In this document: positions 44,078 through 52,772 of the stretch, one piece after another
How the letters are laid out: every line of letters begins with the position of its first letter
Numbering within the stretch: the first letter of the stretch is position 1
Notes under the pieces: generated by a model
Seen by the model: only the letters and a program-made list of their open reading frames with translations
What the model was told of the DNA's origin: nothing
Database searches by the model: none
Translations under genes and position numbers: made by a program
Source of the DNA: Paenibacillus oleatilyticus
Lineage (GTDB): Bacteria; Bacillota; Bacilli; Paenibacillales; NBRC-103111
Direction: 5' to 3'
NCBI RefSeq assembly: GCF_018998565.1
Contig: NZ_JAHNZO010000023.1
Location: 61,704-125,703, forward strand
Length of the DNA: 64,000 nucleotides

Positions 44078-45452
44078 CACCGTCCTTCTTTTCGAGCTCG
44101 ACATACTTTTGATGCCACCAGCGGAAGAGGTATCGGAATTTGTTAAGCCCTACGTTACGGCCCTTCGCAAAAATGGATTGTATAACTTTTAGACCGTCTT
44201 TCATTTCTCCGTTCCACCAAAGAAATTCCACGACATCAGCATCTTGTTCGATGCTTCCGGACTCCTTTAAATGTCGGAGCTTCGGCTCTTCGTCATCGAC
44301 GGCCCGGTCTAGTTGTGACAGCATGATCATGACGAACTTCATGTTCCGAGCCATGGTTTTGGCGGCGCGAGTTACTCGCCCGATCGCTTGCGTTCGATTT
44401 TCACCTTTTCGTTGTGGAATCTCCATGATTTGCAAATAATCCACAATAATTGCCGCAATCTTCCCATACTCCTTGATAAATTGCCTCGCCGTAGCTCGGA
44501 TCTCATCGATCGTAACGCCCGCGCTGTCCTGGATAAAGATCTGCAGTCCCTCTATTTCGGCATATGCTTTCTCGATTCGTTCCCACTCCTCGACTGTGAA
44601 TCCGTACTCGCCGCCCTTGTTGATGAGCTTGCTGTAGTTCACCTCGGCTACCATTGCAACCATCCGGTCCTTAACTTCGGCCTCGTTCATTTCCTGGCTG
44701 TAAATAAGGACCGGGCCTGCTTTCTTGTTGTACTTAGCGATTCCGTATGCTAATTGCAGTGCTTTGGCGGTTTTCCCTACGCTTGGACGGCCGGCGATGA
44801 TATATAGCCATCCGATCCAGATCATTGCCCATGCGTCGAATTGTTGGAATAACCCGGTCATCAGCTTTGCAGCTTTACTTTTTAAATGTTCGAAGTATTC
44901 CTTTTTGGATTCAGCAAAGCTTCGCATCTTTGAGGTTTTCTGCGGACGCAGATCATAAACTCGATCCTCGACTGCTGCAAAGAAGTCTTCATCGTTATCG
45001 AATTCCTTCACCTTTGATTTCTCCGCATCAGGATTCGGAACAATTTGAATCGTGTACTCGCCACCGCTCGAGATTTCAACGATATCCTTGCTTATTTCAA
45101 TCGCCCGGCGCCGGTGCGCCTTTGAACGAACGATTTGAGCATGCCGCTTAATATTTCGAGTTGTTGCTACTGCACCGGCCATTTGCGAGAGGTAGGTTAT
45201 CCCCCCCAATTTCATCAATAGAGCCGTTTTTCCTCGCAGTTCGAAATGCCCGGCGAGCGTCTGGAGATCGATCGGTTCGTTCCTGTCTCGTAGGTACCGC
45301 ATCACACCGAAAATGATTTCATTCCGCTTTTGGGAGAAATCCCTCGGCTCTAGAAAATAGATTTCATCGATGCAGTCACCTTCTAGCAGTACCGCCCCAA
45401 GCACGGCCATTTCAAGTTCTAAGTCGTTTAATGGAGTCTCCATCAGGTTCAT
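44010..45452 (-). CDS. Replicative DNA helicase, DnaB type
   Basis: 480 residues. The N-terminal domain begins M-E-T-P-L-N-D-L-E-L-E-M-A-V-L-G-A-V-L; Walker A is I-A-G-R-P-S-V-G-K-T-A-K-A; Walker B lies in I-I-V-D-Y-L-Q-I-M; and L-S-Q-L-D-R-A-V plus A-D-V-V-E-F-L-W are the DnaB H3/H4 region. Together with the loader and DnaD-like genes upstream it forms the element's own replication start module. ATG 45452 follows GGAGGCG. Confidence 0.93.
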   Translation of the reverse strand: MNLMETPLNDLELEMAVLGAVLLEGDCIDEIYFLEPRDFSQKRNEIIFGVMRYLRDRNEPIDLQTLAGHFELRGKTALLMKLGGITYLSQMAGAVATTRNIKRHAQIVRSKAHRRRAIEISKDIVEISSGGEYTIQIVPNPDAEKSKVKEFDNDEDFFAAVEDRVYDLRPQKTSKMRSFAESKKEYFEHLKSKAAKLMTGLFQQFDAWAMIWIGWLYIIAGRPSVGKTAKALQLAYGIAKYNKKAGPVLIYSQEMNEAEVKDRMVAMVAEVNYSKLINKGGEYGFTVEEWERIEKAYAEIEGLQIFIQDSAGVTIDEIRATARQFIKEYGKIAAIIVDYLQIMEIPQRKGENRTQAIGRVTRAAKTMARNMKFVMIMLSQLDRAVDDEEPKLRHLKESGSIEQDADVVEFLWWNGEMKDGLKVIQSIFAKGRNVGLNKFRYLFRWWHQKYVELEKKDGDDDGGTANPKRGAVKKGRGAKK

Positions 45453-45750
45453 AGACAAACGCCTCCGGATCATTTCCTGCTCTTACCCAAGCCGAAAGAG
45501 CTATTTCGATGTTGCGGGCTCGAATTTCGGGGTCCACTTCGATCTCCTCTTCCTTGGACTTTCTGATATCGGCTATAGTTGGTGGATATTTATTGGACAT
45601 TATGTGCTCCCGAACGTTTGCCAGCCCGGTACCATCAGGAAGGTCGTTCAGCAAATCGAACCATAAGTTCTCTTTAAAATCGTCGAAGGTGAAGTTATTG
45701 TAAGTGTTTCGGAGAATCGTCAAAATCTGAATAAGCTCCGATTTTTTCAT
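45412..45750 (-). CDS. Helicase loader/inhibitor (SPP1 G39P-like)
   Basis: 112 residues. The pattern Y-N-N-F-T-F-D-D-F-K-E-N-L-W-F-D-L-L and V-R-E-H-I-M-S-N-K-Y-P-P-T-I-A-D-I-R matches the G39P family, which brings the phage DnaB helicase to the origin. Position directly before dnaB supports this. GAGGAGCAGGCAA precedes ATG 45750. Confidence 0.72.
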   Translation of the reverse strand: MKKSELIQILTILRNTYNNFTFDDFKENLWFDLLNDLPDGTGLANVREHIMSNKYPPTIADIRKSKEEEIEVDPEIRARNIEIALSAWVRAGNDPEAFVYEPDGDSIKRLRT

Positions 45751-46582
45751 TTGCCTGCTCCTCTTGGATTTTTCGTAAGAGCCTTTCATTTTCCTTAGAC
45801 AGTGTTCCGCCGTCCACTTCTGCAGCAATAGGCATCTTTTGATTGAGGTATTCAACGAAATTAGTTGGACGAAATAATGTAGAAGGACGAAGGAACTTTT
45901 CCATTTTTACATTTCCAAGCCAGTCGGCACATTTTACGTCAATCACATACTTGAAGTCGTCCAGCGTATAGCCTTCGTTCAAGCGCCCGTTGATCATTTT
46001 TTTTATCTCTTTAGTCGAAGGTCTATATTTCGTAGAAAGCTTTGCGTTAAGGTAATGGATAATGTCCGCGACTAAAGCTTCGTTTTCCTTTGACACTGGT
46101 TCTCCCTCCGTCTTTTCTTTTTTCAAACCTGATTTCTTACGCACAACACTATATCTTTTAAGATCTTTTAAGTTCTTATAATTCTTTACATTCTTGTTTG
46201 TGTTCAATTGCTGTTCATTTGCTGTCCAACTGCTGTCCAAATCTTGATACTGAATCCAGTTAACCACAGTAACGACGCTGTATTTCGTCGTTTTTTTGAT
46301 GTTCAACATTTGCTCACTTTCGAAGCGTGATAGCATTCGCCATAAAGTGGATTCACTTAGCTGTTTTGAGGGCTTTATCCCCTTGTTGAACTCCTCTTCA
46401 ATGGAATGTCTGCCGGTTACAAACTGCCCAACTTCCAAGTCAATCAGTTGGTTACCTACAAGCTGCCTAGTCTGTTGGTGAGATGCTTTGAGCAGGCACA
46501 AAACCCACAGCTTGAGGTAATTCGGATCAGCGAAGAAAGGACTTGCCAGCAACTTGCGGTGAAGTTTTATCCAGCCCTGCAT
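45695..46582 (-). CDS. DnaD-like phage replication initiator
   Basis: 295 residues. The N-terminal winged-helix part starts W-I-K-L-H-R-K-L-L-A-S-P-F-F. The conserved phage C-terminal domain is evident: I-I-H-Y-L-N-A-K, K-Y-R-P-S-T, G-R-L-N-E-G-Y-T-L-D-D-F, V-I-D-V-K and F-L-R-P-S-T-L-F. Such proteins bind the phage origin and recruit the loader. The origin is often inside this gene in phages; I did not identify iterons here. Confidence 0.85.
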   Translation of the reverse strand: MQGWIKLHRKLLASPFFADPNYLKLWVLCLLKASHQQTRQLVGNQLIDLEVGQFVTGRHSIEEEFNKGIKPSKQLSESTLWRMLSRFESEQMLNIKKTTKYSVVTVVNWIQYQDLDSSWTANEQQLNTNKNVKNYKNLKDLKRYSVVRKKSGLKKEKTEGEPVSKENEALVADIIHYLNAKLSTKYRPSTKEIKKMINGRLNEGYTLDDFKYVIDVKCADWLGNVKMEKFLRPSTLFRPTNFVEYLNQKMPIAAEVDGGTLSKENERLLRKIQEEQANEKIGAYSDFDDSPKHLQ

Positions 46583-46595
46583 CTCACCTCACCCT

Positions 46596-47285
46596 CTATG
46601 CATTTTGTTCTGCGTATACTTGCTTAACAAAGGAAGCGATACGATCGGATAATTCTTTGTCCCGCTTGTTTTGTTCGAAACCGAATTGCTCGAAAATTTG
46701 ACGAATGCCCAGTTTCAAACGATCGTCCAATGAAGCTTGTTGAACCGGACCGGACATTTCGATTCTGTAGCCATTGGCGAGAGCTCTAAATAGCTTTTCT
46801 GCGCCGGCCGCTGTCTGGTTATACTCCTTAATAACCTTAAGGGCATCTAGTGTCCTTTGATCATAGTCCCTAAACAATTGACTGATTACTTCCGTTAGTG
46901 GCAGGACGTTATATTTCGAAATTCCCGCATCAGCACAAACTATCAGAGCTTCAGCAACTTCCAAAGGAATTTCCGGCCAATCTTTGTTCCGTTCTTTGGG
47001 GATGTCTCTTTTTAGCTCGGCAATAACCTCAAGTGCTTCGAATAAAGCTTTTTCATGCAATTTAATATCGTTGCCTTGATCAATAATGCCTCGGAGTAAG
47101 GAAAGCTCTTGGCAAAGTGGCGCGAGAACGCATCTACTTTTATAGATGCTAACCCCTTCGTAATGCCCCCTAATGACCTGATATCGATCTCCATCGCTTT
47201 CCTCAACCTCTAACAGCGTTCCAGCGGGTATAGGATGACAATCGTGTTTGTACATAATATTCCCGATCGTAATTACATAAAGCAC
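46596..47285 (-). CDS. Element protein of unknown function
   Basis: 229 residues. A short beta N-terminus (P-I-P-A-G-T-L-L-E-V-E-E-S-D-G-D-R-Y-Q-V) then a long helical part. GTG start five bases after GGAGGTGG, directly after the preceding stop. Not recognised. Confidence 0.6.
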   Translation of the reverse strand: MLYVITIGNIMYKHDCHPIPAGTLLEVEESDGDRYQVIRGHYEGVSIYKSRCVLAPLCQELSLLRGIIDQGNDIKLHEKALFEALEVIAELKRDIPKERNKDWPEIPLEVAEALIVCADAGISKYNVLPLTEVISQLFRDYDQRTLDALKVIKEYNQTAAGAEKLFRALANGYRIEMSGPVQQASLDDRLKLGIRQIFEQFGFEQNKRDKELSDRIASFVKQVYAEQNA

Positions 47286-48035
47286 TCAAACCACCTCCAG
47301 ATGATAATGCTTGCCTGCTTCAAATCCTTTTTGCCGTAATGCTCGCCTAACCGTTCCCTCGGCAAGAGCTGGCATATTGTTGTTGTTCGAAAGGTGTGTG
47401 AGGTAAATTCGTTCACCTTTGCCCTTGATCAGCTTCGCCAGTGCCGCAGCTGTTTGCTCGTTGCTCAAATGTCCAATGTCTGAGAGTACCCGGGCCTTTA
47501 CGCTATCGGGGTAGCTGCTGGCCTCAACCATATTCGGTTCGTGGTTGCTCTCTATGATGTAGACGTCGCTGCCAGCCATTGCTTCGAGCATTTCGGCATC
47601 AACCTTTCCGGTGTCGAGGCATATTGAACACCATCCGTCGTTTTCCCAACCGACAACATAACCTAATGAATTATAGGAGTCGTGATGGGTAGGAAATGCC
47701 CTAACCCAAAATGTTCCGAATAGATGCATGTCAAAACCAACATCCATTACCCGCCGAAGATCATCATCCACCGCCTGGATATTCTTCCATTCGCCTTCGC
47801 TGGCCCAAACTGGAATCCGCCATTTGTTGGCAAGCGGCAAGCCTTTTATGTGATCCCCGTGTGCGTGTGTGATGAAAATTGCCTGGATATCTGAAGCTGG
47901 GTTAATCCCGGCCTCGATCATACGCTTTTCGATTTTGGTTTTAGGTACTCCGGCATCGATTAGGATGCCAGTATCACCGCTTTGAAGATGAATGCAGTTT
48001 CCGGAGCTTCCGGACGCGAGAATAGTTACTTTCAA
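47286..48035 (-). CDS. Metallo-beta-lactamase-fold protein (YycJ-like)
   Basis: 249 residues. L-A-S-G-S-S-G-N-C then T-H-A-H-G-D-H, F-P-T-H-H-D and L-T-H-L-S-N: the zinc-binding set of the YycJ/WalJ branch, often carried in phage recombination modules and thought to act on DNA or RNA. TTG at 48035 fits the Shine-Dalgarno GAGGTGAGGGG better than the GTG at 48044. Confidence 0.85.
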   Translation of the reverse strand: MKVTILASGSSGNCIHLQSGDTGILIDAGVPKTKIEKRMIEAGINPASDIQAIFITHAHGDHIKGLPLANKWRIPVWASEGEWKNIQAVDDDLRRVMDVGFDMHLFGTFWVRAFPTHHDSYNSLGYVVGWENDGWCSICLDTGKVDAEMLEAMAGSDVYIIESNHEPNMVEASSYPDSVKARVLSDIGHLSNEQTAAALAKLIKGKGERIYLTHLSNNNNMPALAEGTVRRALRQKGFEAGKHYHLEVV

Positions 48036-48045
48036 TCCCCTCACC

Positions 48046-48411
48046 TCAATGAATCCTATAATTATCTTCTGGAAATTCCAGAGCGTGATGCTCTAGACTG
48101 TTGTCGGCTTCGCACACCAGAAAACCGCAGCGTAAGCAGTAACTCCGTACCCATAATTCGGGGTATTCTGTCATATTTCCAGTTGAACGTGTTTGATCGC
48201 AACCACACCTAGGGCAGAATACATCTGAAATATCCACTGTCCGAGACTGCTCATCCTTCGTAATAACCACTGCTGCAAGCCGCTTTCGCAACGCCTTTCG
48301 GCTCATCTTCTTCCCGATTATTGCTTTTTTTGTCTTACGCGACACACCTTCGATATGACCATAATGTTTAAAAATAAACTTATAATGTCTCCACAAACGA
48401 TCTGTGTTCAT
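48046..48411 (-). CDS. Zinc-finger element protein
   Basis: 121 residues; basic N-terminal half and a C-terminal C-P-R-C-G-C ... C-L-R-C-G ribbon. GAAGGAGCG precedes ATG 48411. Probably binds nucleic acid. Confidence 0.6.
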   Translation of the reverse strand: MNTDRLWRHYKFIFKHYGHIEGVSRKTKKAIIGKKMSRKALRKRLAAVVITKDEQSRTVDISDVFCPRCGCDQTRSTGNMTEYPELWVRSYCLRCGFLVCEADNSLEHHALEFPEDNYRIH

Positions 48412-48626
48412 ATCGCACGCTCCTTCTTGATTCTTTCTTGCCACTCCTTCAAATGCCCGCAGCCCTTAGCTGGCTCCTCGTAATACCGCCGCCCCTGTGC
48501 GAAGGATACGAACTTATCGGTTGAGCTTTCATAGTAAAATCCGTTGAGAACCGGATTCCCTGGCGCCACAGTGGACACCGGAACCGGATGTACATCATCA
48601 AAAAGATCGAGTTGGATTGCAGCCAT
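48408..48626 (-). CDS. Small element protein
   Basis: 72 residues; begins M-A-A-I-Q-L-D-L-F-D-D, again a possible beta-clamp-binding peptide (Q-L-D-L-F). ATG directly follows the recT stop (TAGATG), so translation is coupled. Confidence 0.55.
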   Translation of the reverse strand: MAAIQLDLFDDVHPVPVSTVAPGNPVLNGFYYESSTDKFVSFAQGRRYYEEPAKGCGHLKEWQERIKKERAI

Positions 48627-49604
48627 CTATTCAAGCGCCGCCATCAATTCATCATCCAAGAGGTCGTCACCAGACTTATCCGCGTCTGCAGCGTTCTTTT
48701 CCTCAATGTGCATGTCCATGATTTTTAATAGGCCCATCATTTCGGCCAAAGTCGGCTTTTTACCCTTTGGCTTGGCATGCTGAGCAATGTATTTGGCCAT
48801 CTCCTCCGGATCGGTAATGCCAAGTGCTTGAAACTTTACCGCCATCTGTTGACGCGCTTCTTGAAGCTTCAATTCTTGTTCGTTGCCAGAGTCTTCCCCA
48901 TCAGGTGCTTGTTTTTGTCGCTGCTCTGTTGCCATAGCTTCCGCCTCAGCAGTGATATCTCGGCGCTGGGGCTCGTAGGCCGGCACGTTTTCGGCCGAAT
49001 AACCTGCCGCTTCGCGCTCCTCATTCTCGAATGTCAAGCCGAAAGCAGCTTTCAGCACGCGCTTAACCATATGTTTTTTGAACATGTCGTTGAATTGATC
49101 CGTCCACATTCTTTTTTGCATTCCGATTTGCGAGCGCTGGTAATGCTCAACTTCAGAAACTTCCATAATGACAGAGAATGGTTCAAAACCTTCTTTATAT
49201 GCAAACGCATATCCGCCGATAACCTTGCCTCGCGGAAAGCCAAATCTGTGCTTGTCGATAGCTATAAAATAGCGCCCGTCTTCCGACAACTCCTGATGCA
49301 TTTCAAAATCATCCTGCTCATGAACCAATTGAACGTCGTAACCGCGGTAGCCTTCAGTTTCCTTTGCTTTGCGAACATAAAAGTCAATGCCAAATTGCGT
49401 TGTAAGCTTGCCTTGGAAAACGCTGGGGTGGATCTCTCCCAAAATTGGATTCGCGCCGGCTGCCTTAGCAATGCCCATGAATAAACGGAATTGAGATTCG
49501 TTGCAATCTTTTGCAATGGTCTCATGGACCGTCTTTACATCCTCGGGAGTTAATTCACCGAAAACAGTGTTTTGGTAAAGCATTACTTGGTTTTGCTGGG
49601 CCAT
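48627..49604 (-). CDS. recT: RecT/Bet-type single-strand annealing protein
   Basis: 325 residues. N-terminal core: C-N-E-S-Q-F-R-L-F-M-G-I-A-K-A-A-G-A-N-P, I-H-P-S-V-F-Q-G-K-L-T-T-Q-F-G-I-D and F-Y-V-R-K-A-K-E, typical of Bet/RecT annealing proteins. The C-terminal 110 residues are a charged helical tail. It would anneal ends resected by a partner nuclease; the Rad50-like ATPase gene precedes it, but no separate exonuclease is obvious. Confidence 0.88.
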   Translation of the reverse strand: MAQQNQVMLYQNTVFGELTPEDVKTVHETIAKDCNESQFRLFMGIAKAAGANPILGEIHPSVFQGKLTTQFGIDFYVRKAKETEGYRGYDVQLVHEQDDFEMHQELSEDGRYFIAIDKHRFGFPRGKVIGGYAFAYKEGFEPFSVIMEVSEVEHYQRSQIGMQKRMWTDQFNDMFKKHMVKRVLKAAFGLTFENEEREAAGYSAENVPAYEPQRRDITAEAEAMATEQRQKQAPDGEDSGNEQELKLQEARQQMAVKFQALGITDPEEMAKYIAQHAKPKGKKPTLAEMMGLLKIMDMHIEEKNAADADKSGDDLLDDELMAALE

Positions 49605-49607
49605 GGA

Positions 49608-51173
49608 TTAATTACCTACCTTTTCAGTTTCGATTTTTAATTCTTGATCTGGTATGGCTCTACCAGTGATCAATTGGTCATAAACAACTATCTTTCCGGT
49701 ATACGACTCTATGCCATCAATGAAGCACGGTACGATCAACTCCGATTGCTTGAACAGAACCTCAGTGAGCTCAAGGCCCGCTGCAATCTTCTCGCCAGCC
49801 GACAACGCGACGTAATCTTTACCGTCCATCTGAATCATGAAGTCCGATATATACTCGCAGCTACTCTTCACGTATTTGAAGAGCCGGACCGACAGTGTTG
49901 TGAATAGATCCTGCACCTTTTTGGTTTGAAGCTCCGCCTCTTTTGCCTTGAAAGCTTTGATTGCGTCCAGAATGAAGATGGAGTCGTTTTTAGCTTGGAG
50001 ATACGCCGCCTCGTTCTTTTTGGCTTCTTCCAAGTCGCGCATGATCTTAATTCTGGACTGTTCGGATTGAAGCAAAGCATTCAGTTCGTTTGATCGTACA
50101 ACAAGGTCAGAAACGGAATATCCCGGTTCCGTCAGCGGTTTGAGTCCGGCCAGTTGCTCTCGTAAAGCTTTGCGCTCGCGGATCAGAGGGTTCACCTTTT
50201 CAGCTTGATATTTAACAGCATCTTTCTTGGCTTGCTCCGCCTTTCCCTTGGCTTCTTCGGTCAGCGGCTGTCCGCATGTCTGGCATTCCTGATCAATCAC
50301 TTGAGCAACTGCAGCATCATAGTCTTTTTTCCCAGCGTCAATTTGCCGGGTAAGAGCATCGATTTTCAACTGTAACGTACGGATTTCGTTATTCCGATCA
50401 GCAACCTTTTTCCGGTCCGTCTCGAACGCTTTGATCCGATCTTTCAACGATGCAAGTTCAGACGAGATTGCTTCTTGGTCTAACGGACCTGTCTCTCCAA
50501 ACTCTTGCAATTGCCCTGTGAGCGTCTTAACGCTACCTTGTGCCTGAATATGAAGCTTGTCATTCTTGTTCTTCAGGTCCGTATGCAAGCTTGCCAACTG
50601 GTCGATAGAATGCTTTTTCAAAGCTTCAGCCAAGCGAGCTGCTTGGGGGGTTAAGGCAATCTCCTTCTGCTTCTGGTCCGGACTCGTTCGCGACATTTCC
50701 GCGAGCACTTCCGAATTTGCTGGTGGCAGCAAGTACCTTAACAGCAAATCGCGCTGTTTATCCTTGTGGAGACTGAAGAAGTACAATGGATAGTAGAGCG
50801 ATAGGAACGTCTCTTTGTCGAACAGCGACTGGACGAATCCACTATACTCCCCTTCCTTAACCGGGACCTCGTTCAGATAATATTTATTTGAGCCGTTGAC
50901 AATCTCGCGGGTAAGAAGGTAATCGGTGCCGTCAACTGATATCAGCAATGAAGCATGCACAGCGTCGAACTCATAATTCGTAGGCGTCGGGTTGTACTTA
51001 GAGCCTCCAAACAAATCGGTGCCGAAGAATACCCATGCCGGCGCCTCACCGATTGATGACTTTCCCTCGCCGTTTTTTCCGGATAGTCTGGTGATATCAC
51101 CGTAATTGACCGTCAGAGAACGGTGCACTTTGTAATTCCGCAACCCCAGCTGCTTGAATCGGATGCGTCTCAT
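49608..51173 (-). CDS. Rad50/SbcC-like AAA ATPase
   Basis: 521 residues. Walker A G-K-N-G-E-G-K-S-S at about residues 33-40, a long coiled coil interrupted by a zinc-hook C-Q-T-C-G near residue 300, and the ABC signature region L-S-A-G-E-K. Walker B-like strand: L-I-V-P-C-F-I-D-G-I-E. It probably tethers or processes DNA ends with RecT. Start at 51173 after CAGGGGGGAAG; overlaps the preceding gene by 77 bases. Confidence 0.85.
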   Translation of the reverse strand: MRRIRFKQLGLRNYKVHRSLTVNYGDITRLSGKNGEGKSSIGEAPAWVFFGTDLFGGSKYNPTPTNYEFDAVHASLLISVDGTDYLLTREIVNGSNKYYLNEVPVKEGEYSGFVQSLFDKETFLSLYYPLYFFSLHKDKQRDLLLRYLLPPANSEVLAEMSRTSPDQKQKEIALTPQAARLAEALKKHSIDQLASLHTDLKNKNDKLHIQAQGSVKTLTGQLQEFGETGPLDQEAISSELASLKDRIKAFETDRKKVADRNNEIRTLQLKIDALTRQIDAGKKDYDAAVAQVIDQECQTCGQPLTEEAKGKAEQAKKDAVKYQAEKVNPLIRERKALREQLAGLKPLTEPGYSVSDLVVRSNELNALLQSEQSRIKIMRDLEEAKKNEAAYLQAKNDSIFILDAIKAFKAKEAELQTKKVQDLFTTLSVRLFKYVKSSCEYISDFMIQMDGKDYVALSAGEKIAAGLELTEVLFKQSELIVPCFIDGIESYTGKIVVYDQLITGRAIPDQELKIETEKVGN

Positions 51174-51591
51174 TCGGCTCTTCCCCCCTGCCGACATGTA
51201 ATTGCTTAATATCAAGGATTTCTTTTAAAGCTTCCCTAAGCTCATAAATCTCTCTTCCGTACAGATAAATTGGTATAAAATCGGAGAAACCCCTATCAAT
51301 CTCAAGGAAATGGTTGTTACCTCTAATAAGAAAACACTGATGCCGTCCAAATTCCTCTTCACCAAATGGGAAGAACAATATCTGCGAGCGTTTACCATCG
51401 CTAGTTAAGGAATGCGCTTGTTCTAGAATTTCAAGAAGCGTTAATCCCTCAGTTGTCGAAAGCCTGATATAACCGAAATCTGGATTGAAAGGTAGAGCGA
51501 GCATAATTTTTTGCCCTTCGTACCGGCGAAGCACAATACAATCTTCGCTTTCAGTCCCACGACGGGTATTAAATATAACCGTTCGAATCAA
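51097..51591 (-). CDS. Element protein of unknown function
   Basis: 164 residues, beta-rich start (M-I-R-T-V-I-F-N-T-R-R) and mixed body; no motif recognised. GGAGGTGGCCCATTG precedes the ATG. Confidence 0.6.
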   Translation of the reverse strand: MIRTVIFNTRRGTESEDCIVLRRYEGQKIMLALPFNPDFGYIRLSTTEGLTLLEILEQAHSLTSDGKRSQILFFPFGEEEFGRHQCFLIRGNNHFLEIDRGFSDFIPIYLYGREIYELREALKEILDIKQLHVGRGEEPNETHPIQAAGVAELQSAPFSDGQLR

Positions 51592-51606
51592 TGGGCCACC
51601 TCCTGT

Positions 51607-51807
51607 TCAAGCCGTAATGATAAATCCAAGTTGCTGCAATGCTTCCCGATCCACCTCGACGCTACCAGAGGTTGCTTGTGGACTTACGTCGGTATGCTTC
51701 AGAAAGGCACCAGGCAATACAATGATCTTTTGCTTCTTGAACCGGACGATAAAATTCCCAGTGTAATGTTTCTCGAAGGAAATAAGGCTAGTCAATGGTA
51801 TCTCCAC
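51607..51807 (-). CDS. Small element protein
   Basis: 66 residues, GTG start inside the end of the AbrB-like gene. Beta-rich (G-N-F-I-V-R-F-K-K-Q-K-I-I-V-L-P-G). Unknown. Confidence 0.5.
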   Translation of the reverse strand: MEIPLTSLISFEKHYTGNFIVRFKKQKIIVLPGAFLKHTDVSPQATSGSVEVDREALQQLGFIITA

Positions 51808-52063
51808 CCTTCAAACTGCCTGTAGTAACTGGCAAATCAGATAAGCATGCCTTACAAACAACTTTTCCCTTAAAATGAGATGTGTTCTCGGCGCTGCCGC
51901 AGAAGATGCATGCCGGCTCATATTTCCTGAGCACGATACGTTCGCCATCCACGAAGATTTCCAGAGCGTCTTTTTCACTAATGTTGAGCGTGCGGCGCAG
52001 CTCAACTGGCAAAACCACACGACCAAGCTCGTCTACTTTACGAACAATTCCGGTTGCTTTCAT
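51788..52063 (-). CDS. AbrB-family transition-state regulator
   Basis: 91 residues. The swapped-hairpin N-domain reads M-K-A-T-G-I-V-R-K-V-D-E-L-G-R-V-V-L-P-V, close to host AbrB, followed by a C-terminal part with C-I-F-C-G and C-K-A-C. Phage-borne AbrB-like proteins can interfere with host stationary-phase control. TTGGAGG lies eight bases before ATG 52063. Confidence 0.85.
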   Translation of the reverse strand: MKATGIVRKVDELGRVVLPVELRRTLNISEKDALEIFVDGERIVLRKYEPACIFCGSAENTSHFKGKVVCKACLSDLPVTTGSLKGGDTID

Positions 52064-52091
52064 TTCAAGTTCCTCCAATTAGGATTTATTT

Positions 52092-52289
52092 TTATGGGAT
52101 ATCTTCAGGATCGCCGCCGGCTTTTACAAACTCCTCGCACACTTCAAGCCATCCCTCGGCTGCTTCGGCTGCTGTACAGCCTTCATCTACCCGATCGGCA
52201 ATGTAGCTGCGCCGATTACGACACCCAGTCTCTCGTAAAAGCCAAACCTGAAATTCAAGTTTCTGCTGCAGTCTTTTTTCTTGTTTCAT
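52092..52289 (-). CDS. Small element protein
   Basis: 65 residues, ATG overlapping the stop of the next upstream small gene (ATGA). Helical; no family. Confidence 0.55.
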   Translation of the reverse strand: MKQEKRLQQKLEFQVWLLRETGCRNRRSYIADRVDEGCTAAEAAEGWLEVCEEFVKAGGDPEDIP

Positions 52290-52441
52290 CGCTTCAACTT
52301 CTGTACAATGGCGATGAGAATGTTTTTGACGGAAACGCTTCTCAACCCAAGCACTTGCCCTGGCCGGCGAGTGCTTTTCTTATTTTTAAACAGGTCCCGT
52401 TGTTCCGGCGTCAGATAGGTCCCTTCGACTTTAACGCTCAT
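52286..52441 (-). CDS. Small basic element protein (51 residues)
   Basis: M-S-V-K-V-E-G-T-Y-L-T-P-E-Q-R-D-L-F, then a basic, Ser-rich stretch and V-K-N-I-L-I-A-I-V-Q-K-L. GGAGGGG lies seven bases before the ATG; it overlaps genes on both sides. Function unknown. Confidence 0.6.
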   Translation of the reverse strand: MSVKVEGTYLTPEQRDLFKNKKSTRRPGQVLGLRSVSVKNILIAIVQKLKR

Positions 52442-52745
52442 CGAATGTCCCCTCCCGTCCGAGAAGATAATCCAAGCTAACCTTGAAGTAATCAGCGAGC
52501 TTCAGCAGAGTTTCGAAATCCGGCTGTCGCCGCGCCTTCTCGTAATGCGATATGGCGGCACGTTTGATTCCTAGCTTGTCCGATAATTGATACTGAGTTA
52601 GGCTCCGCGATTCTCGAAGCCCAACAAGCCGGCGTCCAAAGTTTTGAGTGATTCGGCAAATCTTTACCTCCTTCGCTTTCAACAAGCCGCTGGAGTATAC
52701 AGGTCCGGACTGGAGCTGAGCGTCTTTCAGCATTTGTGCGAACAT
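52431..52745 (-). CDS. XRE-family regulator
   Basis: 104 residues with a Cro/CI-type HTH: L-T-Q-Y-Q-L-S-D-K-L-G-I-K-R-A-A-I-S-H-Y-E-K near residues 50-72 and F-K-V-S-L-D-Y-L-L-G-R. The ATG at 52745 has AAAGGAGGTG eight bases upstream, so the 36-residue N-terminal extension is probably translated. Second AAGGAGGT inside the gene leads to no in-frame ATG. Follows the antirepressor gene. Confidence 0.8.
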   Translation of the reverse strand: MFAQMLKDAQLQSGPVYSSGLLKAKEVKICRITQNFGRRLVGLRESRSLTQYQLSDKLGIKRAAISHYEKARRQPDFETLLKLADYFKVSLDYLLGREGTFDER

Positions 52746-52772
52746 CGTGGTTTCACCTCCTTTCGTGAAATT

